Source: Vibrio ruber DSM 16370 (GTDB lineage: Bacteria; Pseudomonadota; Gammaproteobacteria; Enterobacterales; Vibrionaceae). Taken from it: 64,000 nt of DNA. The stretch spans positions 62,001 to 126,000 of the forward strand of contig NZ_FULE01000039.1 in assembly GCF_900163965.1 (NCBI RefSeq), written 5' to 3'. Numbering within the stretch: the stretch's first letter is position 1; each line of letters begins with the position of its first letter. Both the position numbers and the translations under genes were made by a program. The notes beneath the pieces are model-generated. The model was given only the letters and a program-made list of their open reading frames with translations. It did no database searches and was not told where the DNA came from. Shown one piece after another: positions 18,804 through 26,036 of the stretch.

Positions 18804-19100
18804 ATGTTCGAACAAAATCTGACTTCAGAAGCTTTAACCGTTACTACCGTTACTTCACAAGACCAAATCACTCAGAAGCCTCTGCGTGACTCCGTTAAAG
18901 CATCTCTTAAAAACTATCTTTCCCAGTTAAATGGCCAAGAAGTAAGTGAATTATACGAATTAGTTCTAGCTGAAGTTGAGCAGCCGCTGCTCGATACAAT
19001 CATGCAGTACACTCGCGGTAACCAAACCCGCGCAGCAACCATGATGGGTATCAACCGCGGAACACTTCGCAAGAAACTGAAAAAGTACGGCATGAACTAA
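18804..19100 (+). CDS. fis: DNA-binding protein Fis
   Basis: Protein of 98 residues, identical in length to the E. coli protein. This nucleoid-associated factor bends DNA, activates rRNA promoters and stimulates some recombinases. The start [13 protein letters not shown] and the C-terminal helix-turn-helix [20 protein letters not shown] are unmistakable. ATG 18804 is chosen over an in-frame upstream start at 18759 inside the dusB end. Transcribed with dusB from the stringent-type promoter and followed by a terminator. The accessory block starts directly beyond. Confidence 0.98.
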   Translation: MFEQNLTSEALTVTTVTSQDQITQKPLRDSVKASLKNYLSQLNGQEVSELYELVLAEVEQPLLDTIMQYTRGNQTRAATMMGINRGTLRKKLKKYGMN

Positions 19101-19130
19101 TCACTGTTCATTAACCATTTGAATTTAAAG

Positions 19131-19161
19131 CCCGAAGTAGAGAAATCCGCTTCGGGTTTTT
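19131..19161 (+). terminator. Rho-independent terminator of dusB-fis
   Basis: CCCGAAG (19131-19137) pairs with CTTCGGG (19150-19156), with a 12-base loop, followed by TTTTT. It is 30 bases after the fis stop. Confidence 0.85.
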
Positions 19162-19267
19162 GTTTGGGTAGAATACGGCTGATTACCAAGAATTAGGTTT
19201 GCGGAGGCGGTTACATCTACACACCGAATTTCTTAATCCGTGCAGCCAGAAACAGAAAAATAAAGCT

Positions 19268-19561
19268 TTAAAACCAAAGACAGTTCAACCACACCATCAG
19301 TCTGAACACCTTTGATTCAGTACTCACACGACCACATATAAATGGGTAGGTCATACAATACTTTGTGAACCGAGTACCGATATCAAACGAGGTCATACTA
19401 TGGTATTGCTTCGCTTTGCCTGATGAGAACTGTTCACCGATGAACGGGATGTTTTTAATATTCCCAAGAGACACTTTCATCGATTGATACGTGCAAGGTA
19501 TGCCCCAAAGAATAAAATAGCTGCCAAGTATCACGATAAGCCAGTCAAATACGCTATTCAT
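19268..19561 (-). CDS. Small hypothetical membrane protein, last gene of the toxin cassette
   Basis: Protein of 97 residues that I do not recognise. One clear hydrophobic segment lies near the N-terminus (WLIVILGSYFILWGIPCTY). The rest is polar, with another mildly hydrophobic stretch at the end. Its ATG begins three bases after the stop of the predicted immunity gene, so translation is coupled and it belongs to the toxin-immunity operon. It could be a second immunity factor, a membrane anchor, or a decayed remnant. The lack of recognisable homology keeps confidence moderate. The roughly 105 bases between it and the fis terminator show nothing definite. Confidence 0.55.
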   Translation of the reverse strand: MNSVFDWLIVILGSYFILWGIPCTYQSMKVSLGNIKNIPFIGEQFSSGKAKQYHSMTSFDIGTRFTKYCMTYPFICGRVSTESKVFRLMVWLNCLWF

Positions 19562-19564
19562 AAA

Positions 19565-19981
19565 TTAAAAATCTTCAATCTCTGCACTATCAATTTTTCC
19601 CTTTTTCAGTGCAGCAAGTGCGTTATCTGATACAACAAGTCGATAATCGTCAGCAATACCGAAATCATCCTTTCCAGCAATGCCGAGAACCTTCAACCAA
19701 TAAAATTTTGGCAATTTTATCTGTGGATACAATGCCTCAAATTGCTCTGATGTAGATATGACCACCTCGTCGAGCACGTAACCATTTAGCTCTGATGATT
19801 CAATCACTTCAGCCAGAAATGATGTAACGATATAGCACGGAAAAGTTTCCAATAAATCATCACCTAACCAGCCATCAAATCGATAGTGTAATTTTGATAC
19901 TTCTGGTGGGTGTACCGCTGTATCTACAGTAGATTGTTCTCCAAATCCACCACTAACTTCTGGTTCAATATAAAAGTACAT
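19565..19981 (-). CDS. Predicted immunity protein for the adjacent toxin
   Basis: Protein of 138 residues, acidic and soluble, with no signal peptide. It lies 14 bases downstream of the toxin gene on the same strand, with GGAG before its ATG. Its pattern (HYRFDGWLGDDLLETFPCYIV, then a helix and a beta-rich half with LPKFYWLKVLG) resembles cytoplasmic immunity proteins of polymorphic toxin systems, loosely like the Imm11/DUF1629 group. That family assignment is uncertain. An acidic soluble protein directly following a nuclease-type toxin is the normal arrangement for a neutralising partner. No other function is suggested by the sequence. Confidence 0.65.
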   Translation of the reverse strand: MYFYIEPEVSGGFGEQSTVDTAVHPPEVSKLHYRFDGWLGDDLLETFPCYIVTSFLAEVIESSELNGYVLDEVVISTSEQFEALYPQIKLPKFYWLKVLGIAGKDDFGIADDYRLVVSDNALAALKKGKIDSAEIEDF

Positions 19982-19995
19982 GTTCTGCTCCTAAA

Positions 19996-21549
19996 TCAAT
20001 CTCTAACGGGTGGAACAAACTGAGTACCGAATTTATTATCGATCTCGGTTGCTTTATCAAGTAATTGTTGCTGAGTCGGGTTGGGATTCTGTCGATAAAA
20101 TCGGTTCCACTCTTTTCTAATCTGGCTTAAGTGAACATCTGAATTGATCACTTTTGGAATACCTCGTAGATTTTCAAGAGAATGCATCTCTGAATCACTG
20201 ACTAATCCCGGATAGCGCTTTTGTACTTGTTGTTCTACGGCATGATGGACAACAACATTTCCTTTAGTCTCTGGATAGGCATTAAAGAAAGTTCGTTTGT
20301 AGTCAGTTGACGTAGAACTGCCAAACCGTGCGGATAAGTTTTTGATTTTATTCTGATACACAACATACAACGGCTGGATACCACTTTCTACCGGAAAGGT
20401 CAGAATATAGTCCTTTGTATCCGCGTCATGAATTGGGGTGGTGTATGGTTCATTTGCCCTAGCTAATTCAGCCTCACCATGCTCTGGATGTATCCAGATA
20501 TGATAACTGTCTAAGGCTGGGATTGGCGACGTGGTGAGATGACTGTCTTTGTCTTCTGGATACATTGGCACCCATTCAAGCGTGTGTCCGGTTTCCAACT
20601 CAACCACAAACTTATCACCAGCCTGATCGACATGGCGCACAGGGATGTCAGCCCCTTTTACATGATAGCCGTAAATCTGCCCAGACTCGTTGAAACCTAA
20701 ACGGATATTAGTATTGACAACCGCCATATTACGCAAGTCTTCATCACTGTATAAAGTTCCGTCTGCCACTTTAGTCGGCATAAACAACGCAAGCACAGCC
20801 GTCGCTGGAGAGAGACCAACCTTGGTAACCTTCAGTGCCAAGTCACTCAAGGATTTTAATGCTGAGCCACCAACTTCGACAAATGTGGCCTCCCCAGCTA
20901 TCGCAGTTGTGTTATTCATTGCAACGGAACTATAAGCGGTAATCTGACCAATGTTAGCAAGTGACTCTTTCTCCGTACCGATATCACAAGTACCGCAGGA
21001 GACAAGCGATGATTTGGCAAACACCTGTTTTGTTTTAGGCGCTGATTTGGCTGGCGTTTTTTTAAACGCATCTTGCCATGATGACGAAGGTAGTTGGATT
21101 TTTTCCAACGCTTGAAAACGCTCCTGACGCTGTTTTTCAAGCCGCTCTTTGAGCGAAAGTTTCACTATCTCACGTTCAACATAAGGCTTAAAAGAAACCG
21201 ACGCATTCACACTCCCGGAATAGGATGAACCAATGCCATGATTCACCAGCTCAACTCTGGCTGTATAAGCTCTATTAGCCAACAAGTCGATATTAGATTC
21301 AATCGCAGGATTGACCCGCCAGTATTGATTGCCCCACTCATCCCGATCCCGGTTCAATAAGGGAATTAATGGAATATCAGTAAGCAATACCTGATGACCT
21401 GTGCGAAGCTGTTCGAGAAAGGCTGGAAATGATACCCCGGAAGGAATTACGGATTTCACATCGGATTCTCGCAGGGATGCAAAATCTCCTTCAACCTGAG
21501 CGAATTCATAAGCCATCAGGTTGTAGACTTGGATAGTTTTGTAACTCAT
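19996..21549 (-). CDS. Polymorphic toxin: S-type pyocin domain with HNH-like nuclease C-terminus
   Basis: Protein of 517 residues in three parts. Residues 1-250 are unrecognised, with a charged coiled-coil-like stretch (about 130-150) and a CGTC motif. About 255-395 matches the S-type pyocin domain (GTLYSDEDLRNMA, FVVELETGHTLEWVPMYPED, DYILTFPVESGIQPLYVVY). About 400-517 is the toxin tip, with HH at 435-436, NLRGIP (Asn 460) and VH (His 473), a pattern of HNH/endonuclease-VII-like nucleases, so DNA is the likely target. There is no signal peptide and no receptor or translocation domain as in true S-pyocins, so a type VI secretion cargo or lysis-released toxin is more likely (inference). The predicted immunity gene follows. 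Confidence 0.75.
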   Translation of the reverse strand: MSYKTIQVYNLMAYEFAQVEGDFASLRESDVKSVIPSGVSFPAFLEQLRTGHQVLLTDIPLIPLLNRDRDEWGNQYWRVNPAIESNIDLLANRAYTARVELVNHGIGSSYSGSVNASVSFKPYVEREIVKLSLKERLEKQRQERFQALEKIQLPSSSWQDAFKKTPAKSAPKTKQVFAKSSLVSCGTCDIGTEKESLANIGQITAYSSVAMNNTTAIAGEATFVEVGGSALKSLSDLALKVTKVGLSPATAVLALFMPTKVADGTLYSDEDLRNMAVVNTNIRLGFNESGQIYGYHVKGADIPVRHVDQAGDKFVVELETGHTLEWVPMYPEDKDSHLTTSPIPALDSYHIWIHPEHGEAELARANEPYTTPIHDADTKDYILTFPVESGIQPLYVVYQNKIKNLSARFGSSTSTDYKRTFFNAYPETKGNVVVHHAVEQQVQKRYPGLVSDSEMHSLENLRGIPKVINSDVHLSQIRKEWNRFYRQNPNPTQQQLLDKATEIDNKFGTQFVPPVRD

Positions 21550-21790
21550 TGACGTTGTTTGTTTTTGCTGAATTATTATTAAAATGAGCGCGTATTATAC
21601 AGTGGCAACAAGTGAGATGAAGTTGTAGATATGAAACTAGGGGATTAATTTGATTTTGGTTCCATTATAGAATCATTATCCTGCCCATATAGTCAGTACG
21701 GCACGACTGACTCGTTTATGGACATTTCTGTGTTATAGGATCTCCTAAATTAGGAGGAAATGAATTAGCGTAGATATTGCTAACTTCAAA

Positions 21791-23209
21791 TTAACTCAAT
21801 GTCGGTGGTTTGAATCGAAGAGAAGACATTTCATAGTGTTTGATCTCTCCACTATTTCGACAATAATATGCCTGATAGAATTTAAAATCATAATGGTCAT
21901 TATCTTTAACCTTACTCTCTATCACCTTTATTATTTGAATCTTATCTTTATCAGATGTATTGATTCCGAAAATAATTCCTTTCAAAGATTTAAAATCATA
22001 TTGGAGAGTTGTATCTGATAATGAGTAACTTCCAAGCATATTACATATCAATAATCTATGTTCATTTTCATATTTCCAGTCATTGGTTTTTTTTGTAACT
22101 GATTTGTAGAAATTATTCCAATGCTGCTCTCTCCAATCATCGGTGTATTTCTGAGCTAAAGGACTAGCTACCCCATTCCACGAAAACCAGTTTTTGTAGA
22201 CAGCTGGTTGTGGAAGCTGAGCAATAGAGTCAAAGAAGTTGATTGATTCATATTTATGCTCATATTCAATTGGGTAAAACTTGAACGGCGATTTGCCTTT
22301 AATAGCTCCCTCTCTCCCCCACCCATGAATCGCGCCATCGAGCAGGAGATTACTATTTCCATGGCTATCGACTTCAGCTGTGAAAACCATACAAACACCC
22401 GTATGGTTCTTTCCATAATTTCCCCACACAGATGAATTAGTACATTCGCTCATAAAGCATGCTGTAAACCAATCAGGGAACATCAACTGTTCTAGCTTTT
22501 GAATATATAAACTAGCAAATGCAGCAGTAAATAAACTCCTACGAAATTCAGACATACCACTCTGAAAAGCAAGTGCTACATTATCTTGCTCAAAAAAGAA
22601 AGTGTTTGAGTTTTGAAACGCATTCACTTTATCTTTTCCATGTTCACTTTCTAACTTTTTAAGGTCAGAAAAATACCCGTCACTGATTTTATTAAGGAAT
22701 GAGAAGTCTATATTTTTAAATGGGTTATCGGTGACGGCAGATTTTTCTTCTAGTCTTTCATAGATGCAATTCAGTGCGAATGGATGAATTGCCCTTAAGT
22801 AACTTTTTAACTCATTTTCCCCAACTTTATCTCTGTGAGATGATATCCCTCTTATAAGGTTTCTCAGGCAATCATGCCCAATAAACTTCTCTGAAACTGC
22901 TGAAAACTCTTCTTGGAAATTCTCGTGCAGATCATCGACTGTCACACATGCATCAAAGTGTCTTTCCAAGCCAAAATCATCTCCAATTATATAAAATTCA
23001 ATGCACAATTTCATCAGACACAGAAGGTAGTGGTTAAAGAGATTCGTCCATAGAATTTTATCACCTTGCCAGTAAATATCCTTGAACCCTTCAACTGGGT
23101 CATTCAACAACGCTGGAGGGGCAAAAAAGATAGATTGCTTTTCAAGCTCACGATGGTCTCCGAAAAGATTTTCAATAGCTCGAAAACGATAAAATGTCGC
23201 AGTTGGCAT
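21791..23209 (-). CDS. DUF2971-type protein of unknown function
   Basis: Protein of 472 residues, with codons visibly richer in A and T than its housekeeping neighbours. DUF2971 hallmarks: the N-terminal YRFRAIENLF followed by IFFAPPALLNDPVEGF, the mid-protein SVWGNYGKNHTGVCMVF near residue 256, and the late DWKYENEHRLLI near 380. It is longer than many family members because of a helical insert between the first two motifs. The frame begins at a TTG (23239), but ATG 23209 gives the motif-proximal start and lies just downstream of a TATAAT. Biochemical function is unknown. The family is often found in variable regions, some of them defence-related. It is transcribed alone, 240 bases upstream of the toxin gene. 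Confidence 0.7.
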   Translation of the reverse strand: MPTATFYRFRAIENLFGDHRELEKQSIFFAPPALLNDPVEGFKDIYWQGDKILWTNLFNHYLLCLMKLCIEFYIIGDDFGLERHFDACVTVDDLHENFQEEFSAVSEKFIGHDCLRNLIRGISSHRDKVGENELKSYLRAIHPFALNCIYERLEEKSAVTDNPFKNIDFSFLNKISDGYFSDLKKLESEHGKDKVNAFQNSNTFFFEQDNVALAFQSGMSEFRRSLFTAAFASLYIQKLEQLMFPDWFTACFMSECTNSSVWGNYGKNHTGVCMVFTAEVDSHGNSNLLLDGAIHGWGREGAIKGKSPFKFYPIEYEHKYESINFFDSIAQLPQPAVYKNWFSWNGVASPLAQKYTDDWREQHWNNFYKSVTKKTNDWKYENEHRLLICNMLGSYSLSDTTLQYDFKSLKGIIFGINTSDKDKIQIIKVIESKVKDNDHYDFKFYQAYYCRNSGEIKHYEMSSLRFKPPTLS

Positions 23210-23242
23210 AAAGGATATATTCTCAGGTATGCAGATCAAAGA

Positions 23243-23248
23243 ATTATA
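23243..23248 (-). promoter_or_regulatory. TATAAT -10 element of the DUF2971 gene
   Basis: On the minus strand TATAAT lies 34 bases before ATG 23209. No good -35 is seen 16-18 bases upstream. Its place between the TTG 23239 and the upstream sequence favours ATG 23209 as the real start. Confidence 0.45.
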
Positions 23249-23559
23249 AAAATACCACTAGTTGCAGATGTGTGAAAGTGCATAATGGTTGTATATGCCC
23301 TGTTAAAAGAAGCATATTCATGATAGTTCAGCCATTAGCTTATGTATGGAAAATAATCTTCAGCAAAACCAGTTACTCAGCATGCGTAGCTTATAAAGGG
23401 GCAAAACCGTTTTACACACTCCGCTTTTCTCCCCCAAATACACTTATTCACAGAACTCCAAGTTAAAAGAATGTGCCAAGCTGGACTCGATCCGCCATGA
23501 AAAGACACGGGTGATCAATTCACGTCCGGCGGTTATAACGCCTTTCAAAGCCCTTATGA
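23249..23559. other. Non-coding accessory DNA
   Basis: About 310 bases upstream of the DUF2971 gene with no supported gene. The short open frames are unsupported by ribosome sites or recognisable protein sequence. At 23529-23543 there is a near-palindrome GGCGGTTATAACGCC with one bulged G. It was compared with integron attC ends and not accepted as one. Confidence 0.4.
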
Positions 23560-23691
23560 GTTCATTTTCACAGTATAGACTGTTTTTTACGGTTCCGATC
23601 TCTTGGTCAACAGGCGCGAGATAACGCGATACTCAGGGCTGATGCGGCAGAAGCAAAACTAAAACAACTACGAAATAATACTGACAAATAA
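23560..23691 (+). pseudogene. Possible 3' coding remnant
   Basis: An open stretch of 43 codons without its own start codon, between a TGA at 23557 and a TAA at 23689, translates to a charged, helix-prone tail (RDNAILRADAAEAKLKQLRN). The regular Ala/Leu/Lys/Arg spacing looks like a real coiled-coil C-terminus rather than random sequence, so it may be the surviving end of a lost gene. No family is recognised and chance is not excluded. Confidence 0.2.
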
Positions 23692-23706
23692 TTTAAACAA
23701 TGGAAT

Positions 23707-23750
23707 AGGCGGACATCGGGGGTCTCTACAGAACCAACCCGAAGCCGCCT
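23707..23750 (-). terminator. Possible hairpin terminator after the SDR gene
   Basis: AGGCGG (23707-23712) pairs with CCGCCT (23745-23750), and inside it CGGG (23717-23720) pairs with CCCG (23738-23741). On the minus strand it lies 24 bases past the dehydrogenase stop. The following bases are not a strong U-tract, so the call is tentative. Confidence 0.35.
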
Positions 23751-23773
23751 TTCAGATTTATTGGTACCTCACC

Positions 23774-24526
23774 TCATAAATTCCCGACACCGCCGTCAAC
23801 AAGCAGTTCAGACCCGAGCATATAAGAAGACTCATCAGAGGCGAGGAAAACTGCTGCTTTTGCCAGTTCAAGTGGTGTTCCTAAGCGCTTCAATGGCACC
23901 AACTCTTTAACTTGATCGATCAGAGCCGCCTGTTCATCTTCCGGTAAGCCAAATTTGTCAAACGCCTCTGTCAATGTGGGCCCCGGACTCAGTGTATTCA
24001 CACGAATTCCCAGATGTTTCAGCTCTCCCGATAATGTCCGGGCAAGCGAGATAAGCCCGGCTTTACTGGCAGCATAAACGCTACTTTGCGGTAATCCGAT
24101 TTGTGCTGAAACGCTTCCGCATAAAATGATCGAAGCTGAATCAGACAATAACGGCAATAATGCCCGGATGAGAAAGAAAGGCCCTTTTAAATTGGTGTTC
24201 ATAACCCGATCAAAAACCGCTTCATCCCATTCATCGAATGGCTTGTGTGTCACATCTCCGGCATTGATATAAATCACATCGAGTCTCGGGAACTGTCGTT
24301 TGATTTCATCCGCTAAAGCTTGCTGCTGTTGTATATCGGCAGAATCACTTTGAAGCGTAATGGCACTGTCACCCAAATGGCTTTTTGCACTTTCCAAACT
24401 GGCTTCATTCCGCCCCGTGATGGCAACGCGAGCGCCTTCTAAACAGAACTGCTTTGCCGTTTCCAAACCAATCCCGGCAGAGCCTCCGGTGATCAACGCA
24501 TATTTATTTTGGAGTCTTGGTGTCAT
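23774..24526 (-). CDS. SDR family oxidoreductase
   Basis: Classical short-chain dehydrogenase of 250 residues. The cofactor motif TGGSAGIG lies near residue 13, NAG follows (YINAGD), the catalytic Ser is in CGSVSAQIG, and the catalytic pair is in YAASK. The residue after the second beta strand region (ITGRNE) suggests NADP(H). Substrate cannot be predicted. The frame extends to 24553, but ATG 24526 has GAGGA six bases upstream and gives a normal start, so it was chosen. It is divergent from an HxlR regulator across a 75-base gap, an arrangement typical of stress-inducible reductases controlled by that regulator. Confidence 0.88.
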   Translation of the reverse strand: MTPRLQNKYALITGGSAGIGLETAKQFCLEGARVAITGRNEASLESAKSHLGDSAITLQSDSADIQQQQALADEIKRQFPRLDVIYINAGDVTHKPFDEWDEAVFDRVMNTNLKGPFFLIRALLPLLSDSASIILCGSVSAQIGLPQSSVYAASKAGLISLARTLSGELKHLGIRVNTLSPGPTLTEAFDKFGLPEDEQAALIDQVKELVPLKRLGTPLELAKAAVFLASDESSYMLGSELLVDGGVGNL

Positions 24527-24588
24527 GATGTCCTCGATTGTATTTACCTTCATTCAAGGGCATTATGACGACCATAGTTTCAATTAAA

Positions 24589-24611
24589 TAGTAGGTACCA
24601 AATGGATACTA
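24589..24611. promoter_or_regulatory. Candidate HxlR operator
   Basis: The imperfect dyad TAGTA (24589-24593) and TACTA (24607-24611), with inner CC and GG arms, overlaps the first codons of the hxlR gene and faces the SDR promoter. TACTA/TAGTA half-sites are typical of HxlR-family YodB boxes in Bacillus. Autoregulation is inferred. Confidence 0.4.
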
Positions 24612-24982
24612 AGGAAAAAGATTTAAATAACGCTGCAAATCGCGAGTCATCCTGCCCTATGGTTGATTTTGTAAATATTGTTTCAGGGAAGTGGGCGATC
24701 CCAATTCTCTATCGGCTGATTGTGACGAACGATATCATACGGTTTGGGGCGTTACAGAGAGCAATCGGCCCAATCACCCAAAAGGAATTAACCAAGCAAC
24801 TGAGGTCATTTGAAAATCTGGGGCTCGTGACGCGGACTGTCTATCCGGAAATGCCGCCCAGAGTCGAGTATTGTGTAACGGATTTGGGGAGAACCCTGAA
24901 GCCGACTTTAGATTCTTTAGCTCACTGGATGACAGAACACAGAGAACAGCTGTTTCAGACATCCAATCAAGAGCCACTCTGA
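24602..24982 (+). CDS. HxlR family transcriptional regulator
   Basis: Winged-helix regulator of 126 residues. The family core is SGKWAIPILYRLI, then RFGALQRAIGPITQKELTKQLRSFENLGLVTRTVYPEMPPRVEYCVTDLG in pieces, the standard HxlR helix-turn-helix and wing. A conserved Cys lies in SSCPMVDFVN near residue 19, the position used for redox or quinone sensing in YodB/QorR-type members, so electrophile or quinone sensing is plausible. It diverges from the SDR gene, which is its likely target. It converges on the sua5 gene, with 85 bases between and no clear terminator. Confidence 0.9.
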   Translation: MDTKEKDLNNAANRESSCPMVDFVNIVSGKWAIPILYRLIVTNDIIRFGALQRAIGPITQKELTKQLRSFENLGLVTRTVYPEMPPRVEYCVTDLGRTLKPTLDSLAHWMTEHREQLFQTSNQEPL

Positions 24983-25067
24983 TGTTTAACCTGCATTCAT
25001 CGCGTAGATACGGTCTGACCAATAGCAATAACCACGTATCGAACAGGTCGCTCACCTCTCCCCAACC

Positions 25068-26036
25068 TCAGCCAGCCGCGCGGCTTAATCGATCCCAGAT
25101 ATCGGCCCACTCAGGTAAACGAGGCGGCGCCTCGACTAGCAGTTGCTCGGCTCCCGTCTGATCTAAACGATGCAATGCGGCATAAAGCGCCTTGCGATAG
25201 TCATGGTGATTACCGGCAACGACGATGCGATGGGGGCAATCGAGCTGACGGAGTGGCGGTGAATAAACTAAAATACCGGTGGTCTGCGGTGCCGCTTGCA
25301 ACAGGGTTGCCAGAGACTCGGTCGGGCAGATGATAACTTTGGCATTGGGTTGATAATGCACTTTCTGATTGCCCGACACGGATTCGGTGTGGCTGTGCGG
25401 CACACTGACCGGAAGCGGCAAATAAGGCTGGAGATCTGCGGCGGATAACGGCCCGCAACGTAAAATTTCAGCCTGATGCTCACCAACCCGCAAGATGGTC
25501 GATTCAGTCCCGATGTCGCAGTTTCCCCCATCAAGAACGGCTGCGATTTTGCCGTCCAAGCCGAGGATCACCTGTTCCGCACTGGTCGGGCTCAGCTTTT
25601 GATAAGGATTGGCCGACGGGGCTGCAACCGCCATATCGAACTGCTGTAACAACGACAGTAACACCGGGTGATTGGGCATTCTGACCCCAATGGTCGGCAG
25701 CCCGCCGGTGATCACATCGGAGACCGAAGGATGGCGTTCAAAAATCAGCGTCAGCGGGCCGGGCCAGAAAGCATCAGCCAACGGTGCCACCCAATCCGGC
25801 ACATGTTTGACCCACCGTTCAAGTTGCTCCAAATGACCGATATGAGTAATCAGCGGATGATTTCTCGGCCGCTGTTTGGCGGTAAAAATCTGCACAACTG
25901 CCTCCGCGTTACTCGCATCAGCCGCCAGTCCGTAAACGGTTTCGGTCGGCACAGCGACCAGTTCACCGGCCTTTAAAAGTTCTCCGGCACGCTGTAGCGC
26001 TGCCGGAATTTGTGCGTTGAGGATCTCTGTTTTCAT
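25068..26036 (-). CDS. Sua5-type threonylcarbamoyl-AMP synthase, coupled to dabA
   Basis: Protein of about 322 residues. The YrdC domain (1 to about 205) has VPTETVYGLA, the K-x-R site in AKQRPRNHPL, and AVAAPSANPYQKLSPTSA. A linker and a C-terminal Sua5 domain (about 240-322) follow. Sua5/TsaC make threonylcarbamoyl-AMP from threonine, ATP and bicarbonate/CO2 for tRNA t6A37. This is the long Sua5 form, not the short TsaC form usual as the housekeeping copy in gammaproteobacteria, so it is probably a second copy (to be checked elsewhere in the genome). ATG 26036 overlaps the dabA stop as ATGA, so translation is coupled. An in-frame upstream start at 26057 would lie inside dabA. Confidence 0.88.
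   Translation of the reverse strand: MKTEILNAQIPAALQRAGELLKAGELVAVPTETVYGLAADASNAEAVVQIFTAKQRPRNHPLITHIGHLEQLERWVKHVPDWVAPLADAFWPGPLTLIFERHPSVSDVITGGLPTIGVRMPNHPVLLSLLQQFDMAVAAPSANPYQKLSPTSAEQVILGLDGKIAAVLDGGNCDIGTESTILRVGEHQAEILRCGPLSAADLQPYLPLPVSVPHSHTESVSGNQKVHYQPNAKVIICPTESLATLLQAAPQTTGILVYSPPLRQLDCPHRIVVAGNHHDYRKALYAALHRLDQTGAEQLLVEAPPRLPEWADIWDRLSRAAG

Noticed and set aside
23529..23560. Possible integron attC site
   Set aside because: The GTTATAAC core and CGCC look like attC ends, but the paired R and L boxes and the long imperfect stem of Vibrio repeats are missing, and there is only one copy.
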